A stretch of 11,650 nucleotides of DNA from Bog-473 sp036491435 (GCA_036491435.1 DASXBZ010000207.1:1-11650), one strand, 5' to 3'; positions 1-7,007 are shown, numbered from the stretch's first letter. The notes: generated by a model from the letters alone, not told the origin. A program made the numbers and translations.

Positions 1-99
1 CCCTCTGGCCGCAAGGTCGCCCAGCGCCGCCCCGCCGTCGACCGCCCCGTACATGCCCGCGCCGGACCTTGTGGTCCCTCGAGCCTTCGACGTTGTCAT
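1..99 (-). CDS. Unidentified protein, N-terminal fragment (runs off left edge)
   Basis: An ATG at 99 reads leftward without a stop to base 1, giving 33 codons. The start is supported by a strong purine-rich ribosome binding site, GGAGGGGG at 110-103, three bases upstream. A second in-frame ATG at codon 16 (base 54) begins MYGAVDGGAALGDLAARG and could be the true start, but it lacks a comparable site. The visible residues are Gly/Ala-rich with no motif I recognise, so no function is assigned. The gene lies downstream of cysD-cysN-siroheme synthase on the same strand, separated from it by 124 bp holding two inverted repeats, so it may have its own promoter. Confidence 0.55.
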   Translation of the reverse strand, partial: MTTSKARGTTRSGAGMYGAVDGGAALGDLAARG

Positions 100-116
100 C
101 GTCCCCCTCCAACAGC

Positions 117-141
117 GTCACCGCACCCTGGATGCGGTGAC
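117..141. repeat. Perfect 9-bp inverted repeat upstream of the left-edge gene
   Basis: GTCACCGCA (117-125) and TGCGGTGAC (133-141) are exact reverse complements around a 7-base loop. The repeat ends 17 bases before the ATG at 99, just upstream of its ribosome binding site. No T-run follows it on either strand, so a classical terminator is unlikely. An operator or a 5' leader hairpin of the left-edge gene fits better. The symmetry is seen; the role is inferred. Confidence 0.5.
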
Positions 142-188
142 ATCTACCTAGGACCGGACCCGGTGTGTCCAGTTGGAGGGCAAGCTTT

Positions 189-217
189 TAGACCAACCGG
201 TCTGGCCGGAAGGGCCA
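189..217. repeat. Two short overlapping inverted repeats after the siroheme gene
   Basis: AGACC (190-194) pairs with GGTCT (199-203) around AACC, and TGGCC (203-207) pairs with GGCCA (213-217) around GGAAG. They lie 7-36 bases past the siroheme synthase stop and could terminate the leftward cys transcript, although no U-run follows in that direction. The first also reads TAGAC-N6-GTCTG, one base from the McbR half-site pattern TAGAC-N6-GTCTA known from Corynebacterium sulfur genes. That resemblance may be chance. Confidence 0.3.
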
Positions 218-223
218 AAAGGA

Positions 224-868
224 CTACTCGGTCACCGCGGCGGCCACAATTGCACGTGCATTGTCCCAGTCACCCGTGCGCACAAGATCGAGGAGCGGGC
301 CGTCGAGCAGTGCCAGCCAGTCGACCGAGTTGCTCGAACGGCCCGCCCGCTGGAGCTCCGCACGCGCCTCGCCGATCATCGCGGCCAACGCACCCAGGTC
401 TTCGCCGCATTCGCTCGCAAGACGATCGCGCAGCCATGAGGAGAGGGCCGGGCTCAGCCCTCCTGTCGAGACCGCAACCGTCACCGCACCATCGCGATGC
501 ACCGCCGGGAGGATGAAGGAGGAATGAGCGCGGTCGTCGGCACTGTTCACCCAGACCCGCGCGGACTCGGCGTCTGCGTGCACGGCACCATCGACGTCGG
601 GCCGACCCGTGGCGGTCACGACGAGCCGGAACCGGGCGGCGTCGCCAGCTTCGTAGGCACGGCGCTCGACGGCCTCGAGGCGGTCGGTGAGCGCCTCCAT
701 GTCCGGCGCGAGCGACGGCGCGATCACTGTCACCCGTGCGCCGTACTCGAGGAGAGCGCCGGCCTTGCGGGCCGCGACGCGTCCGCCCCCGACGACGAGA
801 CAGGCGCGCCCGGTGACGTCGAGCGAGACGGGGTAGAACGCGGGGGGAGCCGGACCCGGGTCAGTCAT
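224..868 (-). CDS. Precorrin-2 dehydrogenase / siroheme synthase N-terminal domain (Met8/CysG-N type)
   Basis: This 214-residue protein probably oxidises precorrin-2 to sirohydrochlorin with NAD+, and may also help insert iron, supplying siroheme to the sulfite reductase of the divergent operon. A Rossmann glycine motif, VVGGGRVAARK, lies near residues 25-35, followed by the beta strand ending VTVIAP. NSADD (108-112) includes the Asp position known to matter in Met8/CysG. STGGLSPALSSWLRDRL (134-150) is the conserved motif after the active site. The length matches the stand-alone N-terminal module; the uroporphyrinogen methyltransferase half of full CysG is absent and no SUMT or ferrochelatase gene is in view. 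The ATG start overlaps the end of cysN by 8 bases (ATGACTGA), so it is probably coupled to cysN translation. The family call is firm; the iron-insertion role is not shown. Confidence 0.9.
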   Translation of the reverse strand: MTDPGPAPPAFYPVSLDVTGRACLVVGGGRVAARKAGALLEYGARVTVIAPSLAPDMEALTDRLEAVERRAYEAGDAARFRLVVTATGRPDVDGAVHADAESARVWVNSADDRAHSSFILPAVHRDGAVTVAVSTGGLSPALSSWLRDRLASECGEDLGALAAMIGEARAELQRAGRSSNSVDWLALLDGPLLDLVRTGDWDNARAIVAAAVTE

Positions 869-2180
869 GGAGCCGCGGCGGACCGACCATGCCCGCCGCG
901 ATCGTCGCGAAGGTCTGTTCGTCGATCAGGACGAAGCTGCCCGTGATGCGATCCGTCTCGTACGGGTCCAGGGCGAGTGGCACGGCCGTGCGCAGGCGCA
1001 CGACACCGATATCGTTCTCGCGCAGCTCGCTGGCTTCCGTCACCTTCAGCTCATTGACGTCAAAGAGGCCCGTCACATCCTCCACGACGACCGGCGTCAC
1101 CCGGGTCGTGTGCTTCAGGCGCAGGCGGTCGCCCGCTTGCAGCGGCCGCTCCTGGAACCAGCACACGGTCGCCTCGAAGGTGTCGGTGACCGCGGGCGGC
1201 TCCTCGGCCGCCGCGATGAGGTCACCACGCGAGACGTCGAGGTGGTCGCCCAAGCGGACCGAGACGGAGAGCCCCACTTCGGCCCGTTGAAGCGGCCCGT
1301 CCGCCGTTTCGATCCCACGCACCGTGGTCCGGCTGCCCTCCGGGAGCACGATCACCTGGTCACCCACCCGCAGAGGACCGCCGTTCACCATGCCGGCGTA
1401 GGTGCGCCCACCGCCGGGCTGGCGCAGGACCCATTGGACGGGAAGCCTCGCACCGCTCCCGGTGTGGAGCCCGTGCTGGGCCGCCCAGCCGCCGGCCTGG
1501 GCCGACTCGAGCGCATCGAGCACGGTCGGCCCGTCGTACCACTTCGCCGCCTCCGAGCGTTCGACCACGTTGTCCCCATGGAGGGCGGAGATCGGGATCA
1601 CGATGCAGGAAGCAACCCCGAGGCGATGGGCGAGTGCGTCCATCTCGTCTGCGATCCGTTGATAGGCCGATCGGTCCCACTCGACCAGGTCCATCTTGTT
1701 GGCGCAGACGACGAGCTGATCGACCCCAAGGAGGGCGGCGATGCAGATGTGCCGCCTCGATTGCTCGCGTAATCCGGAGGTCGCGTCGACGAGGACGAGC
1801 GCCAGGTCGGCAGTCGAAGCACCGGTCGCCATGTTGCGCGTGTACTGCACATGGCCAGGGCAGTCGGCGATGATGAACTTGCGATGCGGTGTGGCGGCGT
1901 ACCGATAGGCGACGTCGATCGTGATGCCTTGCTCGCGTTCGGCGCGCAACCCGTCCGTGACGAACGAGAGGTCGACCTCGCCGAGTCCCCGGCGCTCCGA
2001 GGCCGTTTCGATCGCGGTGACCTGGTCGTCGAAGAGTTGGCGGGTGTCGTAGAGGAGGCGCCCGATGAGCGTGCTCTTGCCGTCGTCCACCGATCCGATC
2101 GTGGCGAAGCGGAGGATATCCATCGTGTCGACGCCGATCCCGGCGCCGCCCACCGGTGGCGAGCCGGGCAACGTGGTCAT
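861..2180 (-). CDS. cysN: Sulfate adenylyltransferase subunit 1 (GTPase)
   Basis: CysN is the GTPase subunit that drives CysD in making APS from sulfate and ATP in the cytoplasm. The 439 residues carry an EF-Tu-like G domain: P-loop GSVDDGKST (29-37), EQGITID switch region (83-89), DCPGH (106-110), NKMD (161-164) and SAL (188-190). Two beta-barrel domains follow, for example VQWVLRQPGGGRTYAG from about 238. The protein ends near 439 without an APS kinase (CysC) domain, unlike the CysNC fusions of mycobacteria. The start at 2180 was chosen because it lies four bases after the cysD stop. An ATG at 2123 (MDILRFATIGSVDDGK) matches the usual family N-terminus and is a good alternative. The frame is open further upstream to 2303, but that stretch is inside cysD. 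Confidence 0.95.
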   Translation of the reverse strand: MTTLPGSPPVGGAGIGVDTMDILRFATIGSVDDGKSTLIGRLLYDTRQLFDDQVTAIETASERRGLGEVDLSFVTDGLRAEREQGITIDVAYRYAATPHRKFIIADCPGHVQYTRNMATGASTADLALVLVDATSGLREQSRRHICIAALLGVDQLVVCANKMDLVEWDRSAYQRIADEMDALAHRLGVASCIVIPISALHGDNVVERSEAAKWYDGPTVLDALESAQAGGWAAQHGLHTGSGARLPVQWVLRQPGGGRTYAGMVNGGPLRVGDQVIVLPEGSRTTVRGIETADGPLQRAEVGLSVSVRLGDHLDVSRGDLIAAAEEPPAVTDTFEATVCWFQERPLQAGDRLRLKHTTRVTPVVVEDVTGLFDVNELKVTEASELRENDIGVVRLRTAVPLALDPYETDRITGSFVLIDEQTFATIAAGMVGPPRLHD

Positions 2181-2184
2181 CGAC

Positions 2185-3189
2185 TTAGAAGTAGCCCTCG
2201 CGCTTGCGATCCTCCATCGCTGTTTCGGAGAACCGGTCGTCGGCGCGCGTGGCCCCACGTTCCGAGATGCGCGACGACGACACCTCGCGGATGATCTCCT
2301 CAACGGTGTCGGCGTCGGAGCGGACGGCGCCGGTGCACGTCGCGTCGCCGACGGTTCGGAAGCGGACGGTCTCCTTGCGGACCTCTTCGCCGTTTCGCGG
2401 CGTCACCCACTCGCTCAGCGCGAGGAGCATGCCGTCGCGCTCGACGACCTCGCGCTCGTGCGCGTAGTAGATCGACGGGAGCTCGATCCGCTCCCGCCGG
2501 ATGTACTGCCAGATGTCGAGTTCGGTCCAGTCCGACAGCGGGAAGGCGCGCAGGTGCTCACCCGGCTTCACCGTGCCCTGGTACAGCTGCCACAGCTCGG
2601 GCCGTTGCCGCTTGGGGTCCCACTGCCCGAACGAGTCGCGGAACGAGAGGACGCGCTCCTTGGCGCGGGCCTTGTCCTCGTCGCGGCGCGCGCCCCCGAA
2701 GGCGGCGTCGAACCCGTTGGCGTTGATGGCGTCGAGCAGGGTTGTGGTCTGGAGACGGTTCCGGGAGGCACCGTCGCCCGGATCGGCCACGCGTCCCCCG
2801 TCGATGGAGTCCTGCACCTTGGCCACCAGGAGGCGAGCGCCCTCCGCCTCGACCTGCGCGTCGCGGTAGTCGAGCACCTCGGTGAAGTTGTGCCCGGTGT
2901 CCACGTGGAGGACCGGGAAGGGGATCCGGCCCGGCCGGAACGCCTTCGAGGCCAGGTGGAGGAGGACCGCCGAGTCCTTCCCGCCGCTGAAGAGGAGGAC
3001 CGGCCGCTCCGACTCGGCGGCCACCTCGCGGATGATGAAGATGGCCAGCGATTCCAGAAGGTCCAGATGACCGAGGGGATGCTCCACTGGCCTGACCAGG
3101 GCGGTCACAGACGCGCCGGGCGAGGCGTGCGGCCGGGTCGTGTTGGCGCTGTCGGGTTGGGTAGGGAGAGCGGCGGCGGCGATTTCCAT
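2185..3189 (-). CDS. cysD: Sulfate adenylyltransferase subunit 2
   Basis: CysD is the catalytic subunit of heterodimeric ATP sulfurylase and adenylates sulfate to APS with CysN. The 334 residues show the PP-loop SGGKDS (68-73) in the conserved context RPVLLFSGGKDSAVLLHLASKAF, then FPVLHVDTGHNF (91-102), FGGARRDEDKARAKER (164-179) and the C-terminal EDRKREGYF typical of the family. The ATG at 3189 has GAAGAGG at 3200-3194 as ribosome binding site. Further in-frame ATGs at 3207, 3213 and 3222 would put the start inside the 19-bp palindrome and have no evident binding site. The first 40 or so residues are a variable, probably disordered extension. It is the first gene of the leftward cysD-cysN-siroheme operon. 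Confidence 0.95.
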   Translation of the reverse strand: MEIAAAALPTQPDSANTTRPHASPGASVTALVRPVEHPLGHLDLLESLAIFIIREVAAESERPVLLFSGGKDSAVLLHLASKAFRPGRIPFPVLHVDTGHNFTEVLDYRDAQVEAEGARLLVAKVQDSIDGGRVADPGDGASRNRLQTTTLLDAINANGFDAAFGGARRDEDKARAKERVLSFRDSFGQWDPKRQRPELWQLYQGTVKPGEHLRAFPLSDWTELDIWQYIRRERIELPSIYYAHEREVVERDGMLLALSEWVTPRNGEEVRKETVRFRTVGDATCTGAVRSDADTVEEIIREVSSSRISERGATRADDRFSETAMEDRKREGYF

Positions 3190-3204
3190 GGGGCCTCTTC
3201 GAAT

Positions 3205-3223
3205 CATGACCATTTTGGTCATG
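3205..3223. promoter_or_regulatory. Perfect palindrome, likely operator between cysD and cysH
   Basis: CATGACCA (3205-3212) and TGGTCATG (3216-3223) are exact reverse complements around TTT. The element abuts the rightward -10-like TATACT and covers the predicted leftward start site, a position where a bound repressor would block both promoters. It does not match an operator I know for actinobacterial sulfur regulators. The symmetry is seen; the regulator is unknown. Confidence 0.6.
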
Positions 3224-3229
3224 TATACT
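3224..3229 (+). promoter_or_regulatory. Putative -10 element of the cysH operon
   Basis: TATACT differs from the TATAAT consensus at one position and stands out in GC-rich DNA. No convincing -35 is present; the best is TCGAAT at 3199-3204, 19 bases upstream. A start near 3236 would give a leader of about 75 bases before the cysH GTG. Confidence 0.45.
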
Positions 3230-3255
3230 AACGCTCGCATTCGAGAATGCGTCAA
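3225..3255 (-). promoter_or_regulatory. Putative leftward promoter of cysD
   Basis: On the minus strand TTGACG (3255-3250) and TAGTAT (3230-3225) are separated by 19 bases. The -35 differs from TTGACA at one position, while the spacing is longer than the usual 17. The -10 overlaps the opposite-strand TATACT, so the two promoters would share melted DNA. Confidence 0.4.
3236..3251. promoter_or_regulatory. Second perfect palindrome in the cysD/cysH intergenic region
   Basis: CGCATTC (3236-3242) and GAATGCG (3245-3251) are exact reverse complements around GA. The element sits in the spacer of the proposed leftward promoter and at the predicted rightward start site. Its sequence differs from the 3205-3223 palindrome, so a different protein may bind it. 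Confidence 0.5.
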
Positions 3256-3310
3256 GCGCCGGCGGCGGGCCCCGGGGACAGCTCGATCGCTACGGAGAAC
3301 GTGAGGGTCG

Positions 3311-3991
3311 GTGACCGAAATCAGCGTAAGCGAGCAGCCGATGAACACCGACGACCTGGCCCTGGTGAGCGAGAAATTCGAGACGGCGCCCGCGAGCGCC
3401 GTCATCCGTTGGGCCGCCGAGGAGTTCGGTGACTCCCTCGTCCTCGCCGCTTCCTTCGAGGACATCGTGCTCATCGACCTCGCAACGAAGGTCGCACCCG
3501 GCATCGAGGTCATTTTCCTCGACACCGAGGCGCATTTCCCCGAGACGCTGGCGTTCGTCGAAGAGGTGCAGGCGCGCTACGACCTGAACCTGACGGTGAC
3601 CAAGCCCGGCCCGGACGCGGCCGCCCACCCGTGTGGCACCGCGCAGTGCTGCCAATTCCGGAAGGTCGAGCCGCTCAAGCGGGCCGTGGCAGAGAAGGCC
3701 GGGTGGTTGACGTCGCTGAAACGCTCCGACGGCCCGACGCGTGCCGACACGCCCATTGTCAGTTGGGACGCCACCTTCGGGTTGGTCAAGGTCAACCCGC
3801 TCGCGACGTGGACCGACGACGACATTGCGTCGTATCTCGCCGATCACGACCTGCCGCTACACCCGCTCTGGTCGCAGGGCTATCGGTCCATCGGGTGCGC
3901 CCCGACGACCCGTCCGGTGGCTGATGACGAGGATGCGCGCGCCGGACGTTGGTCCGGTCTCGACAAGACCGAGTGTGGCCTGCACGTCTAG
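3311..3991 (+). CDS. cysH: APS/PAPS reductase (phosphoadenylyl- or adenylyl-sulfate reductase)
   Basis: CysH reduces APS or PAPS to sulfite using thioredoxin. The 226 residues include LAASFEDIVLIDL (about 45-57), FLDTEAHFPET (69-79), CCQFRKVEPL (113-122), LKRSDGPTRAD (136-146) and the C-terminal ECGLH with catalytic Cys222. Cys113-Cys114, Cys196 and the context RKVEPL/GRWSGLDKTECGLH are those of [4Fe-4S] APS reductases. However, the expected fourth cluster cysteine in GCxPCTR is Thr199 (GCAPTTR), as in the TTR of PAPS reductases, which have no cluster. The codon is ACG, three changes from TGC. Cys108 nearby might substitute, which is speculation. The GTG start has GGAGAA at 3294-3299; an in-frame ATG at 3341 is the alternative. 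It is the first gene of the rightward operon. No APS kinase is in the window, which favours APS as substrate. Confidence 0.93.
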   Translation: MTEISVSEQPMNTDDLALVSEKFETAPASAVIRWAAEEFGDSLVLAASFEDIVLIDLATKVAPGIEVIFLDTEAHFPETLAFVEEVQARYDLNLTVTKPGPDAAAHPCGTAQCCQFRKVEPLKRAVAEKAGWLTSLKRSDGPTRADTPIVSWDATFGLVKVNPLATWTDDDIASYLADHDLPLHPLWSQGYRSIGCAPTTRPVADDEDARAGRWSGLDKTECGLHV

Positions 3992-5739
3992 TGCCGCGCG
4001 ACCTCGACAATCCCTATGGCATGGAATTCAGGGGCCGGCGTGACCGCGGCCTCAAGTTCGTGCGGCCGTATCGCAACATCGGCGAACTGAACCCCGTCGA
4101 ACAATTGAAACTGGCGCGCCATCCCTTCGAGGTGGCCCAGGCGGTGATCGACACGTACTCCAAGCAGGGACCCGACTCCATCAACAAGGTGCCCGGCGAG
4201 CAGGAGCGCCTGAAGTGGGTCGGTATGTACCCCCAACGCCAGGGTGGCGACGCCTTCATGATGCGCATCAAGGTCCCGGGCGGGGTCATGACGTCGGCCC
4301 AGGTGCGCGAGGTCGGGGTGGCGGCCGACGCGTTCGCCGAAGGCCCCGACGACAGCCCGGTCTTCGGGAACCGCTACGCCGACCTCACGACGCGCCAGGA
4401 CATCCAGCTGCACTGGATCCGCATCGCCGACGTGCCGCGGATCTGGCAGCGTTTCTGGGAGGTCGGCCTCACCACGGTGCAGGCATGTGGGGATTCGGCG
4501 CGCAACGTGTGCTCGTGCCCCGTCTCGGGCATCGACGCGAAAGAGGTCGTCGAGGCGTACCCGGTGGCACAGGCGATATCCGCTTTCTTCACGGGTAACC
4601 GGGAATACGCCAACCTGCCCCGCAAGTGGAAGGTCGCCGTCACGGGCTGCACGGAGGACTGCGCCCGGATCGAGATCAACGACGTCGGGCTGTGGCCGGC
4701 CGAACAGGCGGACGGCTCCGTCGGGTTCAACGTGCTCATCGGTGGCGGCCTCTCCGACGGCGAGCGGATGGCGTCGGACATCGACGTGTTCATCCGGCCC
4801 GATCAGGCCGTCGAGTTGTGCCGGGGGGTCGCCGTCGTCTTCGGCGAGCTCGGAAACCGGGAGAACCGGGGGTTGGCCCGGATGCGGTACCTGGCCCAGG
4901 AGTTGGGGCCGGAAGGGTTCCGCGCCGCCCTCGACGAGCGGACCAACTTCACGCTCGAGCCCGCCGCGCGCGAGCTGACCACGGCCTTCCGCGGTGACCA
5001 TGTGGGCGTGCACCCGCAGAAGCAGCCCGGCCTGTTCTACGTGGGCTGCTGCGTGCCCGTGGGGCGCATGCACGGCATCGACCTCGTCGAGCTGGCGAGG
5101 CTGGCCGACACCTATGGCGACGGGGGAGTGCGCATCGGCACCGATCAGAATTTCATGGTCTCGGGCGTCCCCGAGGACCGTCTCGACGACCTGCTGGCCG
5201 AACCGCTCATACAGAAGTATTCGCCGTTCCCCGGTCCGTTCGAGCGCGGCGTCGTCGCCTGCACCGGCTCGGAGTTCTGCCGCTTCGCGGTGGTCGAGAC
5301 GAAGGAGCGTGCCGTCAAATGGGCGCGCCAGCTCGACGCCCGATTCTCGCCGGCCGAGGAAAACGGCAACGGCAGGCACACCGCCACCACCTCTGACGCC
5401 GGGGTCATCAGGATGCACTTCTCGGGTTGCTCCGCCGGGTGTGCGCAGCCGCAGATCGCCGACATCGGCTTCCGTGGCGACATCGCGCACGTGGCCGAGC
5501 ACATCGAAGAGGCCGTCGACATCGGGCTCGGCGGCTCGCTCGGCCCCGACGCCGCGTTCATCGACTGGCTGGCCGGCGCGGTGCCGGTCGACCGGGTGCC
5601 CGACGCACTGCTCCGTGTGGTTTCGAGTTATCGCGAAGGTCGCCGTCCCGACGAGCCCTTCCACCTCTGGGCCCGGCGCACCCCGCCCGCCGAGCTGCAG
5701 GTGCTTCTGAGCACCACGACCGAGACGGTGCCGTCGTGA
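3991..5739 (+). CDS. Assimilatory siroheme/[4Fe-4S] sulfite reductase, NirA/CysI type
   Basis: This 582-residue hemoprotein most likely carries out the six-electron reduction of sulfite to sulfide. The cluster/siroheme ligands are Cys424 and Cys430 (CTGSEFC) with Cys480 and Cys484 (CSAGC), the CX5C...CX3C signature. TRQDIQLHWI (134-143) is the conserved substrate/siroheme region. The fold is an internal duplication, and the N-terminal half also keeps Cys166, Cys174, Cys176 and a Cys220/Cys224 pair in TGCTEDCARIEINDVG. By sequence alone, ferredoxin-type nitrite and sulfite reductases are hard to separate; the flanking sulfate genes argue for sulfite. No ferredoxin or flavin domain is present, so electrons come from a partner. 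The GTG at 3991 overlaps the cysH TAG by one base (TAGTG). The frame is open to a TTG at 3949 inside cysH, which is less likely. Confidence 0.9.
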   Translation: MPRDLDNPYGMEFRGRRDRGLKFVRPYRNIGELNPVEQLKLARHPFEVAQAVIDTYSKQGPDSINKVPGEQERLKWVGMYPQRQGGDAFMMRIKVPGGVMTSAQVREVGVAADAFAEGPDDSPVFGNRYADLTTRQDIQLHWIRIADVPRIWQRFWEVGLTTVQACGDSARNVCSCPVSGIDAKEVVEAYPVAQAISAFFTGNREYANLPRKWKVAVTGCTEDCARIEINDVGLWPAEQADGSVGFNVLIGGGLSDGERMASDIDVFIRPDQAVELCRGVAVVFGELGNRENRGLARMRYLAQELGPEGFRAALDERTNFTLEPAARELTTAFRGDHVGVHPQKQPGLFYVGCCVPVGRMHGIDLVELARLADTYGDGGVRIGTDQNFMVSGVPEDRLDDLLAEPLIQKYSPFPGPFERGVVACTGSEFCRFAVVETKERAVKWARQLDARFSPAEENGNGRHTATTSDAGVIRMHFSGCSAGCAQPQIADIGFRGDIAHVAEHIEEAVDIGLGGSLGPDAAFIDWLAGAVPVDRVPDALLRVVSSYREGRRPDEPFHLWARRTPPAELQVLLSTTTETVPS

Positions 5740-7007
5740 AGCGCTATCGCCTCCGCGAGGAGATGAACGGCATCGCCGAGCCGCCGGGCAAGGTGTGGTT
5801 CTGGGAACTCGAAGCGGGCGTCATCCACGCGGACCGCTGCATCCAGTGTGGGACGTGTGTGGCCGTCTGCCCCTCGAACTCCATCGGCATCGACGAGGAC
5901 ACGGACCTGCCCGAGCTGGTCAAGATGTGCACGGGGTGCTCGCTGTGTTGGGACTTCTGCCCGCGTGGCGGCCTGCGCTACGAAGCGCTCTGGCCGCCGT
6001 CGACAGCCGAGAGCGGCGAAGACGCCGCGGTGCAGCCGGCGCAGGTCCGCTCCGACTCGTCGGACACCTATTTCAAGATCAGCGGCGGTCCGCCGGGAGA
6101 CGGCCTCGGCGCGGTCGTGGAGTCGTACGCGGTGCGTGCCAGCGCACAGAACGACGACGCGCAGGATGGAGGCGCGGTGAGCGCGCTCCTCATCGGACTG
6201 CTCGCGGCAGGGGAGATCGACGGTGCCCTGGTGTCGAAGCCGAGCCCGGACCCCGACGAGCAATGGAAGGGCATCGCCACCATTGCGACGAGCGCGGAGG
6301 AGATCCGGGCTGCCTCGGGGAGCTTTTACAACCAGACGATGGCGCTCGCCGAGCTCGACCTCTCTCGCTACAGCCTCCCGGCCAAGCCGCGCATCGCGGT
6401 CGTCGGCACTCCTTGCGAGGTACAGGGGCTGCGGGCCATGCAGGCCCGGCGCTGGCCGACGGGCGCACATCGGATCGACGCCGTCGTGCTGTCCATCGCG
6501 CTCATGTGCACGAAGAACTTCGACTACGAGGCGCTGACCCTCCGCGAGCTGCGTGACAAGCGGGGCGTGGACCTCGATCGCGTCTCCAAGATGGACGTCA
6601 TCCACGGCCGCATGATCGTCGAGTACCGCGACGGCGAACTGGCGGTCGACGAACCGGTGAAGGACTTCCATGGGGCTGCGCTGAAGGGGTGCGACGAGTG
6701 CGCCGACTTCCTCGGTCGTTCCGCCGACATCTCCGTCGGGAGCGTCGGATCGATGACCGGCTGGACGAGCGTGCTGATCCGTACCGAGCGGGGGCGGCTC
6801 GCCTTCCAGGCGGCGAGATCGAAGCTCGACGTGCGCGGGTTGGACGACCCGGCCGCCTTGCTCCGGCTCGATGCCCTGGACAAGAAGATCGCCAACCGCT
6901 CGTTGCAGCGCAAGCTCGACCCGGACGCGCCTCTCTTCATCGACTTCGAGGAGCACGTACGCGCCTACGACGGCACGGACCGCCAGCCCGTGTACATCCG
7001 CCATTGA
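5736..7007 (+). CDS. FrhB-family F420H2/ferredoxin oxidoreductase with N-terminal 2x[4Fe-4S] domain
   Basis: This 423-residue protein belongs to the coenzyme F420 hydrogenase/dehydrogenase beta-subunit family. An N-terminal bacterial-ferredoxin domain has two complete motifs: Cys35, 38, 41, 45 and Cys65, 68, 71, 75, the last of each followed by Pro. The FrhB N-terminal domain contains DGGAVSALL (144-152), IDGALV and AASGSFYNQ. The C-terminal domain contains VVGTPCEVQGLR (222-233), LMC (Cys258), CDEC (319-322) and ADISVGSVGSMTGWTSVLIRT (from 330). Known members bind FAD and further iron-sulfur and oxidise or reduce F420; a plant relative (HCAR) uses ferredoxin. The GTG start overlaps the sulfite reductase stop by four bases (GTGA), implying coupled synthesis. 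It probably feeds electrons to that enzyme. The family is firm; F420 as donor is inference. Confidence 0.88.
   Translation: MKRYRLREEMNGIAEPPGKVWFWELEAGVIHADRCIQCGTCVAVCPSNSIGIDEDTDLPELVKMCTGCSLCWDFCPRGGLRYEALWPPSTAESGEDAAVQPAQVRSDSSDTYFKISGGPPGDGLGAVVESYAVRASAQNDDAQDGGAVSALLIGLLAAGEIDGALVSKPSPDPDEQWKGIATIATSAEEIRAASGSFYNQTMALAELDLSRYSLPAKPRIAVVGTPCEVQGLRAMQARRWPTGAHRIDAVVLSIALMCTKNFDYEALTLRELRDKRGVDLDRVSKMDVIHGRMIVEYRDGELAVDEPVKDFHGAALKGCDECADFLGRSADISVGSVGSMTGWTSVLIRTERGRLAFQAARSKLDVRGLDDPAALLRLDALDKKIANRSLQRKLDPDAPLFIDFEEHVRAYDGTDRQPVYIRH

Noticed and set aside
3207..3222. Upstream in-frame ATGs as alternative cysD starts
   Set aside because: They fall inside the 19-bp palindrome, lack a ribosome binding site and add nonconserved residues; ATG 3189 has GAAGAGG.
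2065..3231. Long plus-strand open frame opposite cysD
   Set aside because: Its product has no recognisable motif, and the opposite strand encodes an intact CysD.
3988..5664. Very long open frame on the minus strand opposite the sulfite reductase
   Set aside because: It is an antisense shadow produced by high-GC codon bias; the plus strand shows a clear protein family with all ligands.
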